Source: Chitinophaga sancti
Lineage (GTDB): Bacteria > Bacteroidota > Bacteroidia > Chitinophagales > Chitinophagaceae
Assembly (NCBI RefSeq): GCF_034087045.1
Contig: NZ_CP139247.1
Location: 4,428,001-4,492,000, forward strand
Length of the DNA stretch: 64,000 bases
Direction of reading: 5' to 3'
Part shown: positions 54,007-62,303 of the stretch, piece after piece
Layout: each line of letters opens with the position of its first letter
How positions within the stretch are numbered: the stretch's first letter is position 1
The notes under the pieces: model-generated
The model's database searches: none
Told to the model about the DNA's origin: nothing
The model's input: the letters and a program-made list of their open reading frames with translations, nothing else
Program-made: the position numbers and the translations under genes

Positions 54007-54148
54007 GAACCCCGGTTAGGGTTCGATATAACTTCGATACAACTTCGTCACCATTTCGTTACCAAAAGGTCACCAAAAGGGCACTTGTATATCCTTTGGA
54101 TATTGAAGTGACCTTTTAGTGACGAAGTTGTATCGAAGTTATATCGAA
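54007..54148. repeat. large palindromic element with 11-bp periodicity
   Basis: A 30-nt arm (54022-54051, beginning TTCGATATAAC) is repeated exactly as its reverse complement at 54119-54148. An inner pair AAAAGGTCAC (54064-54073) / GTGACCTTTT (54108-54117) and a tip hairpin ATATCC-TTT-GGATAT (54089-54103) nest inside. The left arm is made of 11-nt units: TTCGATATAAC, TTCGATACAAC, TTCGTCACCAT, TTCGTTACCAA, AAGGTCACCAA, AAGGGCAC. A small GAACCC/GGGTTC inverted repeat (54007-54024) abuts it. It lies between dnaE-like and marR genes. Confidence 0.85.
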
Positions 54149-54213
54149 GCGTTGGTATAGTCAGATACCCGAAAGGACTGATGATCTCATTATTAAAAGG
54201 CTTTTTTTCTTAT

Positions 54214-54249
54214 TTTAGTGGACAAAGTCCACTAAATGTATTATCTTTA
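54214..54249 (+). promoter_or_regulatory. MarR operator and -7 box
   Basis: Perfect 10-bp palindrome TTTAGTGGAC-AAA-GTCCACTAAA (54214-54236) followed by TATCTTTA (54242-54249), 7 nt before the ATG at 54257. Position fits autorepression by the MarR protein. Confidence 0.65.
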
Positions 54250-54256
54250 CCCTACA

Positions 54257-54688
54257 ATGTCTACCAAAACCATCCAGGAAATTCGCGCATTTAACCGTTT
54301 CTATACAGACCTTATAGGCCTGTTAAACAAGCATTTGCTCAACAGTGCTTACTCTTTATCTGAAGTCCATATAATGTACGAGATCCATACAGCCGGCGAG
54401 GCCCAGGCTTCCCATATCATGTCTGCTATGGATATAGATAAGAGCTATCTGAGCAGGATACTAAAAAGACTGGAAAAAGACGGTCTGATTACCAGAAAGG
54501 CCTCAGAACAGGATGGGCGTGCTACCGTGTTGTCACTAACCACAAAAGGGGAGAAGCTGTTTGAAGAACTGACAAAGGCAACAGAAGACCAGATCAATGG
54601 ATTGATAACGCATCTGAATACCCAGCAACAAGTGGACCTGGTGACGCATATGCAGGCGATCAGAACGATATTACAAGACAATCAATAA
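54257..54688 (+). CDS. MarR-family transcriptional regulator
   Basis: 143 residues from the ATG at 54257; an in-frame ATG at 54236 overlaps the operator and is less likely. Winged helix: 'LSEVHIMYEIHTAGEAQASH', recognition helix 'DIDKSYLSRILKRLEKDGLI' and wing 'RKASEQDGRATVLSLTTKG'. Likely represses itself and the GNAT gene that follows after 11 nt by binding the palindrome upstream. Confidence 0.92.
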   Translation: MSTKTIQEIRAFNRFYTDLIGLLNKHLLNSAYSLSEVHIMYEIHTAGEAQASHIMSAMDIDKSYLSRILKRLEKDGLITRKASEQDGRATVLSLTTKGEKLFEELTKATEDQINGLITHLNTQQQVDLVTHMQAIRTILQDNQ

Positions 54689-54699
54689 ACAGGAGAATC

Positions 54700-55200
54700 A
54701 TGAATGCTGGAATTAGTTTAGCCGACATCACCATCAGAAATGACTTACAGCCCGGAGACCTGGGGTTTTTGGCCTACATGCATGCGATACTGTATGCAAA
54801 GGAAATGGGGTATGGAATTAATTTTGAAGGATATGTGCTGGATGGTTTGGGAGAGTTTGCTCATCAATATGATCCTACAAAAGATAAAGTCTGGATTTGT
54901 GAGCATGAGGGGAAAATAATAGGTTCCCTGATTGGGTTTCATAGAAACAGTGATATTCAATTCAGGTATTTTATATTCCTGCCGGAGTACAGAGGGATTG
55001 GATTAGGCAAGTATCTCATGGCGGAATTTATGAATTACGCAAGAGCGTCAGGGTGTAAGAAAATTTATTTGTGGACGACCACCGAACAGGCAACGGCAAT
55101 TTCTTTGTATACGAGATTTGGGTTTAAACAAACAGAAGAGAAGTTTTCGACTGCTTTTGACAAGCCCCTCACAGAGTTAAGATTTGATATGGCATTATAA
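54700..55200 (+). CDS. GNAT-family N-acetyltransferase
   Basis: A 166-residue acetyltransferase. The acetyl-CoA loop is 'YRGIGLGKYLMAEFMNYA' (motif A, R/QxxGxG/A), preceded by beta-4 'FRYFIFLPE', and followed by 'IYLWTTTEQATAISLYTRFG' (motif B). MarR-GNAT pairs are common, sometimes as single fused proteins; the target is unknown. Ends at a terminator shared with the convergent SMR gene. Confidence 0.9.
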   Translation: MNAGISLADITIRNDLQPGDLGFLAYMHAILYAKEMGYGINFEGYVLDGLGEFAHQYDPTKDKVWICEHEGKIIGSLIGFHRNSDIQFRYFIFLPEYRGIGLGKYLMAEFMNYARASGCKKIYLWTTTEQATAISLYTRFGFKQTEEKFSTAFDKPLTELRFDMAL

Positions 55201-55226
55201 AGAATGATCCTGAAAAGGATCATTCT
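55201..55226. terminator. bidirectional terminator hairpin
   Basis: Perfect 10-bp arms AGAATGATCC (55201-55210) and GGATCATTCT (55217-55226), overlapping the stop codon of the minus-strand SMR gene. Confidence 0.7.
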
Positions 55227-55546
55227 CCCACGACTTTCAATCCAATAATAGAACCAATCAGTAAAGTAATAAATACAATCCTCCAGGTATTCACCGGATC
55301 TTTGAATACAAAGATCCCTACTAAAACCGTACATACTGTACCAATCCCTGTCCATACTGTATAGGCTGTGCCGATAGGAATGGTCTGTGCGGCTTTCATC
55401 AGCAACCCAAGACTGAAAGCCATGGCTATCACCAGCGCTGTATACCAGCTATAAGCAGTAGACCCATTGGCTGCCTGGGCTTTCCCTAAGCAAAAAGTAA
55501 AGGCTGTTTCTAATAACCCCGCCAGAACTAATATTATCCAATTCAT
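55220..55546 (-). CDS. small multidrug resistance (SMR) family transporter
   Basis: 108 residues from the ATG at 55546, the usual SMR length; an ATG at 55606 would add a non-typical 20-residue leader. Four hydrophobic helices; the essential membrane glutamate sits in 'LAGLLETAFTFCLGKA', and 'GTAYTVWTGIGTVCTVLVG' is the SMR signature. Such dimers export quaternary cations or guanidinium with protons. SugE/Gdx versus EmrE type cannot be settled by eye, although the W-G-x-x-x-x-G context favours the SugE-like branch. Confidence 0.9.
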   Translation of the reverse strand: MNWIILVLAGLLETAFTFCLGKAQAANGSTAYSWYTALVIAMAFSLGLLMKAAQTIPIGTAYTVWTGIGTVCTVLVGIFVFKDPVNTWRIVFITLLIGSIIGLKVVGE

Positions 55547-55620
55547 GGTCGCAAAGGTCTGAAGAGAGAAGGAGAATATTTTATACAAATGATAAAAAGA
55601 GGACAATTAACAGGTACAAT

Positions 55621-56181
55621 CTACTGTTTCGTCCTTATCCTGCTCAAACTCACCTGTGTAATTCCAAGATAAGATGCAATGTGTCCCAATGATACTCTTC
55701 TGAGCAGTTCCGGGGTATCCTGCATTAGATCTGCATACCTTTCGGCTGCTGTTCTGAACTGCCTGGCTATCAGTCTTACCTCCGTTCTGGCCAGTTCAAT
55801 CTCCGCCAGTTTTCTTCCCCAGTTGGCAATATGAATGTCCTGAAGATAGAGTGTTTCCAGTAAGGCACCATCAAAATGATACAATTCACTATCTTCCAGT
55901 AATTCGATATCTTCATAGCTCTTCTCCTTACTCACATAGCTTTTCATAGACAGCACCGGATCGCCTTCCATACCAAAAAAGAAGGTAATGCTTGTGTCTT
56001 CTTTTTCTGTAAAAGCCCGGACAATACCTTTCTTAATAAAATACAAATTATGATCTATCTTATCTGCCCTGAACAGCAGGTGGTATTTGGGGAAAGACAC
56101 AACTTCGGCAATAGCCAGTAGTTTTTCGACCGCTTCCGGAGGCATTGGATAAATCCGATGTATAATTTCAGTTAAGGTCAT
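55621..56181 (-). CDS. Crp/Fnr-family transcriptional regulator
   Basis: 186 residues from the ATG at 56181, backed by a TACTTTTG box 7 nt upstream; frames up to 56325 only add non-typical sequence. N-terminal cyclic-nucleotide-binding-like barrel ('LYFIKKGIVRAFTEKEDTSI', 'FFGMEGDPVLSM') and a short C-terminal helix-turn-helix ('LGHIASYLGITQVSLSRIR'). The usual cAMP-binding residues are not preserved, as in many Bacteroidota relatives. Divergent from the PaiB-like gene 88 bp away, which it may control. Confidence 0.9.
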   Translation of the reverse strand: MTLTEIIHRIYPMPPEAVEKLLAIAEVVSFPKYHLLFRADKIDHNLYFIKKGIVRAFTEKEDTSITFFFGMEGDPVLSMKSYVSKEKSYEDIELLEDSELYHFDGALLETLYLQDIHIANWGRKLAEIELARTEVRLIARQFRTAAERYADLMQDTPELLRRVSLGHIASYLGITQVSLSRIRTKQ

Positions 56182-56188
56182 AATGATG

Positions 56189-56196
56189 CAAAAGTA
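56189..56196 (-). promoter_or_regulatory. TANNTTTG box of the Crp/Fnr gene
   Basis: TACTTTTG (minus strand, 56196-56189), 7 nt from the ATG at 56181, implying a very short leader. Confidence 0.5.
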
Positions 56197-56269
56197 AATA
56201 TTCTCTGGACTATTACTTATTTCCCCGCTGGCCCCCTGCTGATCGGCTAAAAAATTACACCTTTGCATT

Positions 56270-56875
56270 ATGTATATACCACACGATAATCTCATGGATA
56301 GCCCTGCTGAAATCCTGTCCTTCATTCAGCGGTATAGCTTTGGAACGATGATAACGAATATAGAAGGCATACCTGTTGCCACGCACCTGCCTTTTCATGC
56401 AGAGATGAGAGCTGATCAGCTAATCCTTACGGCACATATTGCGAAGGCAAATAAACAATGGCAGGCGATAACGGCACAACAGAATTTAGTTATTTTCTCT
56501 GAGCCGCATGCGTATATTTCTCCCACTAACTATGATAGTCTGCAGTCGGTTCCTACCTGGAATTATTTATCTGTGCATGCTTATGGAAAGGCAAATATTA
56601 TTAATGAAAAGGAAACCGTCATGGCAATGCTGGAAGCAGCAATTAAGGATTATGAACCGGGGTATATGGCACAGTGGAATGAACTGTCGGAGACATTCAG
56701 GTACAAAATGGCGAATGGCATTGTCGCTTTTGAAATAGTCGTTACGACCCTACAGGGCAAAAAGAAACTCAGTCAGAATAAAACGGATGAAGAAAGAAAA
56801 AGAATCATTGAATCATTGAAAAATTCAGGAGATAGTACCGTCACTCAGTTAGGAGAGTACATGGAAAATCCATAG
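56270..56875 (+). CDS. PaiB-like FMN-binding protein
   Basis: A 201-residue protein of the PaiB/'FMN-binding negative transcriptional regulator' family: 'YSFGTMITNIEGIPVATHLP', 'LTAHIAKANKQW', 'AYISPTNYDSLQSVPTWNYL' and 'YKMANGIVAFEI' with split-barrel flavin fold. Bacillus PaiB is linked to protease and sporulation control; in other bacteria these proteins are little studied. Divergent to Crp/Fnr, so perhaps regulated by it. Confidence 0.9.
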   Translation: MYIPHDNLMDSPAEILSFIQRYSFGTMITNIEGIPVATHLPFHAEMRADQLILTAHIAKANKQWQAITAQQNLVIFSEPHAYISPTNYDSLQSVPTWNYLSVHAYGKANIINEKETVMAMLEAAIKDYEPGYMAQWNELSETFRYKMANGIVAFEIVVTTLQGKKKLSQNKTDEERKRIIESLKNSGDSTVTQLGEYMENP

Positions 56876-56887
56876 GGGCGTTCAGGC

Positions 56888-57904
56888 TTACAAACTTCCC
56901 CTCATGATGAGCCTGAACTCATTCTTCACCACCTCCATCTTTTTTTCTGATATCATTTTCGCAGCCGCCTTGCCCATCTCATCATGGTCAGTGGAAATAA
57001 CTGTTATACCATCTAATAATATTTCTTTTAAAAGCGTCTCATTGTAACTAACAATCCCAACATCCTTTCCGATTGACAATCCCTGATTGCGGCAAATTTT
57101 CACCAGATTGACCAGGTCCGTTTCCTCAATAATCACATATGCCTGTCCTTTTACGACCGGGGTATCTAACTCGACACCTTCTATCACCGAATAATTAAAA
57201 TCATTCATCCTGCAGAAATACTGGAACCCCATTTTAATTTCCTCGGGGTAAGGTGTCATACCAGGATTCACATACACCAACCTGTTATACTTCTTTAATT
57301 GAGGTAAAGCATCTGTCAATGAAGCATATATATCCTTCTCAAAATTTTGATATACAATACCGTACTTCCCCTTCAACCCGGGCAGGTCCTTATCTAATAA
57401 TATCAGTTGATCTGCCGGTACCCGCTGTATAATCTCCAGTACCTTTTCCGGCTGCTCATAAAAATGCGGCATGATCACATAATAGTCGTAGTCACCGATC
57501 CGGTTGTTCATCAGGTTCTCGAACAAAGTCACACTGTGATGATGAATATGGAGGTCTACAAATACATTATTTCCTAATGCATGTACAAATGCATTATATA
57601 ATTGTTTTTTATAGTTGCTGATTTTATTAAATAAGAGTAGTACCCGTAAAGGAGTGGTAACATCGGTCCGATTTATAAAATACCCTTTACCTTTTACTGA
57701 TATAATTACTTTCTTATCCCTCAGTTCATTGTACGCCTTCTCCACAGTTCCACGAGATAACAGGTATTCTTCACTTAATTCATTAATAGATGGAATTTGC
57801 TGGTCGCGTTTCAATATGCCATCTCTCACGGCTGCCATAATGGAATGTACAATCTGCTGATAAACGGGAATTTTGCTACTGGTATCAAGTTTCAGCCCTT
57901 TCAT
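56888..57904 (-). CDS. GntR-family regulator with LacI-like ligand domain
   Basis: A 338-residue hybrid regulator. N-terminal winged helix (1-75): 'KIPVYQQIVHSIMAAVRDG', 'QIPSINELSEEYLLSRGTVE' and 'YNELRDKKVIISVKGKGYF'. The C-terminal 250 residues look like a periplasmic-binding-protein/LacI ligand domain ('VLLLFNKISNYKKQLYNAFV', 'DVGIVSYNETLLKEILLDGI', 'DEMGKAAAKMI'). In Bacteroidota such hybrids often govern sugar genes. Nothing nearby on either side is a clear target, although rhamnose genes and the polysaccharide locus are in the window. Confidence 0.92.
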   Translation of the reverse strand: MKGLKLDTSSKIPVYQQIVHSIMAAVRDGILKRDQQIPSINELSEEYLLSRGTVEKAYNELRDKKVIISVKGKGYFINRTDVTTPLRVLLLFNKISNYKKQLYNAFVHALGNNVFVDLHIHHHSVTLFENLMNNRIGDYDYYVIMPHFYEQPEKVLEIIQRVPADQLILLDKDLPGLKGKYGIVYQNFEKDIYASLTDALPQLKKYNRLVYVNPGMTPYPEEIKMGFQYFCRMNDFNYSVIEGVELDTPVVKGQAYVIIEETDLVNLVKICRNQGLSIGKDVGIVSYNETLLKEILLDGITVISTDHDEMGKAAAKMISEKKMEVVKNEFRLIMRGSL

Positions 57905-58354
57905 ACCCCCAAAATACTAAAAACTTCCCTCATGTTGCATATATATACGTGTGCGGCAAAACTATAATATGGTTAATTAATTTATATATGCTGGTGAACA
58001 TATTTTGCAAAATTATTGTTCTAGTAATGTTATACTGGTCCAGTTGAATAGATCGATTGGACAAACAGGCAATACACACTTCTGGCCATTAATTTTTGAT
58101 CCTTATGCATGCATTTTCGTTCATATGTAGCCGTAATTGATACTGCAATAGGTGGAAACTACCTATTAACAAATCATTATTGCTTTTTTACCAACGATAG
58201 TATTAATTTTGGTGTACAAGCACATGATCACTACAACTACTTTCCCTCCTTAAAAAATTTTAACCATCTGAAGTGAAGGCTATCGGTAGAGCGGATGCCG
58301 TCGTTTTTACCAATAACCACCAGGGTTATATGTACACAACTTACTAATTAAACT
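57905..58354. other. AT-rich intergenic region
   Basis: 450 bp without a convincing gene. A TAATTTTG box at 58204-58211 could drive the zinc-ribbon ORF with a leader of about 140 nt. The phrase TTTTTACCAA occurs twice (near 58186 and 58304). Confidence 0.45.
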
Positions 58355-58555
58355 ATGAATCAGAATCATCAAGCAGCAGTTCCCGAAAGTGCTGCTACCA
58401 AAAAAGTACATCGTTGTCCCAGATGTAAAGGGGGAATTCTGGAAGACAGAGTTCCAAGAGGTTTTATCGTTAAATATTTATTGGGGGTATTTCCACTTAG
58501 AAGATATATTTGTTACAAATGTTTCAAGAAATCATATGTATGGCATAGGGAATGA
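58355..58555 (+). CDS. small zinc-ribbon protein
   Basis: A 66-residue protein with two knuckles, 'HRCPRCKGGILEDRVPRG' and 'RYICYKCFKKSYVW', spaced like a zinc ribbon (four cysteines). The basic composition fits a nucleic-acid or protein-binding role. No family recognised. An overlapping frame at 58389-58634 lacks this pattern and is taken as a shadow. It lies upstream of an exopolysaccharide locus but is separated from it by about 890 bp. Confidence 0.65.
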   Translation: MNQNHQAAVPESAATKKVHRCPRCKGGILEDRVPRGFIVKYLLGVFPLRRYICYKCFKKSYVWHRE

Positions 58556-59097
58556 CTTTTCCCATCTCCTAAAATGCGCCCCCAAAACTTTGATTGTTAA
58601 CATGGTGAATATATTGAATATATTGCTGCTTTAATAAATTATTTTCAGCTTTTATGAAAACAATCTTCTATAAAAATTGTTATTCAATCTGGAAAGACTA
58701 TATACTAATTACTTGAATTGGTATATTGTTTGATTGATTAATCTAACTCCTGATAATTGTGGTGAATGGGAATCTATTCTAAGCAACTTTCTTTAGAGTT
58801 TATTTAATCTCCAAACATATATATTCAATTTAGGCGAATGTTTTGACACACTAATATCATAATTTTAATTGCAACCTTTTGAAGCATTCACTTTGTGTTA
58901 GGTTGGTAGTGAGTTGCCAAGTGAGGCCGATTGGAATGTGATACGTATAAATACGTATTTTTTTATAGATTAAGTTGCTTCCAATAGTAGGGTCTGATGA
59001 ATAAGTATTAAAGTGTTGTTAATTAATATTATATGGCATTCTTTTTGATAAAGAAGTGTTTCTGTATTGAAATATTCGTCTCCAAAACCATGCAGCC
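58556..59097. other. AT-rich intergenic region with palindromic octamers
   Basis: About 540 bp with no gene seen. Two ATACGTAT octamers (58941-58948, 58951-58958) separated by AA and followed by a T-run could form a weak terminator. The AT content is well above the flanking genes. Confidence 0.45.
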
Positions 59098-59247
59098 ATG
59101 ATACGGTACACACCTGCAAAACAGTTGACGTTAGAAGGCTTTTCCACTCCTTTTTCGCAGCAATTATTCAGCGGGGCCTCTAGTAATCCTTTCGGACTGA
59201 GCGGCATGTATTTATTGTTGGTTTTTAATGGTTTGCAACTGATTTAA
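59098..59247 (+). pseudogene. transposase N-terminal remnant
   Basis: The ATG at 59098 opens 49 codons. The first 23 (MIRYTPAKQLTLEGFSTPFS and QQL) match the characteristic N-terminus of IS5/IS1182-like transposases in Bacteroidota ('YTP-x-QL-x-LEGF-x-TPF'). The rest ('LFSGASSNPFGLSGMYLLLV') does not continue the family and stops at 59245. It appears to be a leftover of an insertion sequence whose remainder was lost. No terminal inverted repeats were recognised. Confidence 0.5.
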
Positions 59248-59442
59248 ATATATATTGAGCGTGATGTATGAAATAAAAAAACATCTGATCATAATTACTT
59301 ATTCTTTATGCAAAAGCTAATATTATGTATTTATTTGCATGCTGTTTATCTCAAATGACATAAACAAGTTATAAGGGTCAGTAATAACGATTGGAATAAT
59401 TATGAATCACTGATACAGTTTTAACCTTATCTAATTAATTCG
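59248..59442. other. AT-rich leader region of polysaccharide locus
   Basis: 195 bp of AT-rich sequence between the transposase remnant and the first polysaccharide gene; no gene. No exact TANNTTTG box found; the promoter of the locus probably lies here. Confidence 0.35.
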
Positions 59443-61374
59443 ATGACTAAGAGATCTTGGATAACCCCGTCCTGGCTGATATTATTATTAGACCTCGGGT
59501 GTTCTATTGTTGCTATGAACCTTGCATATTTGCTAAGGCTCAATTTTAACCTCGAAGATTTTAGCCACTATTCTATTAAGGATATAATGGCAGTAGTTGT
59601 ATGTACGAATCTGTTAACGTCGATGATTTTTCGTACATATACGGGTATTGTTCGTTATACTAGTATGTCCGATATTGGTAGAATATCTGGTATGGGGATT
59701 TTGGGGAGTATAATTTATTTATCTGTGAACTACGCATCCGTGCACTTTGGCACTGGAACTATGATCCCATTATCTGTTATTCTTATAAACTTCTTTATTA
59801 GTATTTCCGCATTACTTTCTTATAGATTAATCATAAAATGGGCGTTTCACTACTATGCACGCTATGGTTCAATTCATAAAACCAAAGCCGTTATTTATAA
59901 TGCCGGATACTCCGGTTTGATGGTACGCAAAGCAATCAGTGAAGATGCTGCTGGCAATATCCGGATCTGTGGTTTTCTTGATGATAAACTCACACGGGCG
60001 GGAAAACGATTGGAAGGTTTACCTATCTTTGGTACTAGCCGCGCTTCCCTTGAGAAACTAGCTACCCAGGAGGGGGTGAAGTTACTCCTTATAGTTGAAG
60101 AAGCCATCGATACTCAATTATTAAATAACCTCGTCGACCATTGTCTCTCTCTTAATATTAAAGTACAGAAAGTTTTACCTATCAATAAATGGATCAGTTC
60201 TGGCTGGAACCCCTCCAAATTGCAGGACATCCGTATTGAAGACTTGCTGGACCGTTCCGTTATAAATATTAATAACGCTCAGGTACAGATAGAAGCAAAG
60301 GGGAAATCCATCCTCGTTACAGGTGCTGCCGGCTCTATCGGTAGCGAACTTGTAAGACAACTCGTAAAACTGAATCCTTCTGTATTGATCCTTTGCGATA
60401 AAGCCGAATCCCCACTGCATGAACTTGAACTTGAATTGCAGGATCAGGTTTCAAATGTGGCTATTGTACCTTTTATTGCAAACGTCTGCGATAGAAATCG
60501 TATGCAACAATTATTTGAGGTATACGAACCCTCCATGGTATATCACGCTGCTGCCTATAAGCACGTGCCCATGATGGAAAAGAACCCTTCTGTAGCTGTT
60601 ATTAACAATGTACTGGGTACGAAAATCCTCGCCGAACTGTCTGTTGACTTTGGCGTAGAGAAATTCGTAACCGTTTCGACCGATAAAGCTGTCAATCCAA
60701 CCAATGTGATGGGGGCATCCAAAAGGATTGCCGAGATCTTTACCCAGTCTTTCAACCATCACATGCACAAACATTACAAGAAAACAGGCCCTGTATACGG
60801 TCATCCGCCTACCCGATTCATTACCACCAGATTCGGAAATGTATTAGGCTCGAACGGAAGTGTTATTCCTCGCTTCAAACAGCAATTAGAGAAAGGAGGA
60901 CCACTAACTGTAACACACCCTGAAATTACCCGCTATTTTATGACCATCCCCGAAGCTTGCCAGTTGGTGCTGGAAGCCGGAGCAATGGGGCAGGGCGGCG
61001 AGATCTTTGTGTTTGACATGGGACAGCCTGTTAAAATTGCCCACCTGGCCAGAAAAATGATCCTCATGAGCGGTCGCGAACCTGGCAAGGATGTACAGAT
61101 TGTGTATACAGGACTTCGTCCCGGAGAAAAACTCTACGAAGAACTACTTAATAATTCTGAGAATACCGTGAGCACTTACCATGAGAAAATCATGATCGCT
61201 AAGGTGAGGGAATATGATTTTATAGAAGTAAATCAACGAATTGAAGAACTGATTGCAAGTGCGAACAAGCATTATGTTACGCCCACAGTAGTACTCATGA
61301 AACAACTGGTGCCTGAATTTATTAGCAAGAATTCAGCATATGAACAGCTAGACAAAGACAAAATAAAAATCTGA
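59443..61374 (+). CDS. membrane nucleotide-sugar 4,6-dehydratase (CapD/PglF/WbpM-like)
   Basis: A 643-residue enzyme. Four membrane helices in residues 10-135, a regulatory Rossmann part (about 145-270), then the catalytic SDR domain from about 285: NAD motif 'VTGAAGSIGSELVRQL', 'VYHAAAYKHVPMME' and 'STDKAVNPTNVMGASKRIAE' (the SMK-type active site of this family), plus 'TTRFGNVLGSNGSVIPRFK'. It makes UDP-4-keto-6-deoxy sugars (for example from UDP-GlcNAc) used in capsule or exopolysaccharide. First gene of the locus with Wza- and Wzc-like proteins downstream. Confidence 0.93.
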   Translation: MTKRSWITPSWLILLLDLGCSIVAMNLAYLLRLNFNLEDFSHYSIKDIMAVVVCTNLLTSMIFRTYTGIVRYTSMSDIGRISGMGILGSIIYLSVNYASVHFGTGTMIPLSVILINFFISISALLSYRLIIKWAFHYYARYGSIHKTKAVIYNAGYSGLMVRKAISEDAAGNIRICGFLDDKLTRAGKRLEGLPIFGTSRASLEKLATQEGVKLLLIVEEAIDTQLLNNLVDHCLSLNIKVQKVLPINKWISSGWNPSKLQDIRIEDLLDRSVININNAQVQIEAKGKSILVTGAAGSIGSELVRQLVKLNPSVLILCDKAESPLHELELELQDQVSNVAIVPFIANVCDRNRMQQLFEVYEPSMVYHAAAYKHVPMMEKNPSVAVINNVLGTKILAELSVDFGVEKFVTVSTDKAVNPTNVMGASKRIAEIFTQSFNHHMHKHYKKTGPVYGHPPTRFITTRFGNVLGSNGSVIPRFKQQLEKGGPLTVTHPEITRYFMTIPEACQLVLEAGAMGQGGEIFVFDMGQPVKIAHLARKMILMSGREPGKDVQIVYTGLRPGEKLYEELLNNSENTVSTYHEKIMIAKVREYDFIEVNQRIEELIASANKHYVTPTVVLMKQLVPEFISKNSAYEQLDKDKIKI

Positions 61375-61448
61375 CAATAATACTGAAAAACTTGATCGGC
61401 AAGAATTTTGCTGTGTCCGGTCATTTGCTATTAAATATATTATATATA

Positions 61449-62285
61449 ATGAGGATTTCTACAACCGGGCACCAAAAAACTGGAATTAGTGTATGCCTGT
61501 ATGCGATGACTTTTTTGTTATTTGCGATCATCAGCTCATGTACTACTACTAAAAACATTACTTACTTTAATGATGTTGCAGATTCAGTAAAGTGGAGATC
61601 GATTGAACAGGCAGGTTATGTAACCCCGGTAATCCAGCCCGATGATATCTTGCAGGTGAATATTCAGACACTCGACCCTTCTGCAACTGCTATGCTCAAT
61701 CAGCAGTCGTGGCCTACTGGCAGCAGTGCGCAAGCCTCAGTGAATAATTCCGCCGTTTCCCCTGGTAATGTAAGTGGTTACCTCGTTGATAAAAATGGTT
61801 ATGTGATCCTGCCCATGCTGGGAAAAGTATCGGTGGTTGGAAAAACGACCGACCAGGTAAGGGATGAAATAAGCATAAAAGCTGCTGAATTTTATAAAGA
61901 ACCTGTGGTTACTGTTCGATTTGCTAACTTTAAAGTGACTGTTCTTGGTGAGGTTGCTAAGCCCTCCACGTATGTAATGCCCAATGAAAAAATTACCCTC
62001 CTGGATGCCATCGGTATGGCCGGGGACCTGACCATCTACGGGAAAAGAGAAAATGTGCTGCTGATCAGGGATAATAATAACAAAAAAGAATTTATTCGTT
62101 TTGATCTGAATAACAGTAATACCTTCCAGTCTCCGTATTTTTACCTTCGTCAGGGCGACGTGGTATATGTGGAACCCAGCAAATCAAGGGTTGCAGCCAC
62201 TGATTCCAGACAGGTACGCAGAATTACCATTCTTACTTCTGTGTTGACGCTGCTGGTGGTTATTATATCCAGGATCAATTTATAA
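61449..62285 (+). CDS. Wza-like polysaccharide export lipoprotein
   Basis: 278 residues from the ATG at 61449; it gives a lipoprotein signal ending with C31 ('LLFAIISSCTTTKN'). An ATG-less extension to 61392 is not needed. Polysaccharide biosynthesis/export domain: 'IQPDDILQVNIQTLD', 'GYLVDKNGYVILPMLGKVSV', followed by SLBB domains ('VTVLGEVAKPSTYVMPNEKI') and a C-terminal helix ('ITILTSVLTLLVVII'). It forms the outer membrane exit channel for capsule/exopolysaccharide. wzc-like gene 18 nt downstream. Confidence 0.92.
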   Translation: MRISTTGHQKTGISVCLYAMTFLLFAIISSCTTTKNITYFNDVADSVKWRSIEQAGYVTPVIQPDDILQVNIQTLDPSATAMLNQQSWPTGSSAQASVNNSAVSPGNVSGYLVDKNGYVILPMLGKVSVVGKTTDQVRDEISIKAAEFYKEPVVTVRFANFKVTVLGEVAKPSTYVMPNEKITLLDAIGMAGDLTIYGKRENVLLIRDNNNKKEFIRFDLNNSNTFQSPYFYLRQGDVVYVEPSKSRVAATDSRQVRRITILTSVLTLLVVIISRINL

Positions 62286-62303
62286 ATTTTCTATTTTTTT
62301 TAT

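Noticed and set aside
54022..54148. CRISPR-like look of short repeats
   Set aside because: The units are 11 nt with no spacers and form one large palindrome; no cas genes nearby.
58389..58634. 81-residue frame overlapping the zinc-ribbon ORF
   Set aside because: The alternative frame has the regular CxxC pairs; this one ends in AT-derived residues.
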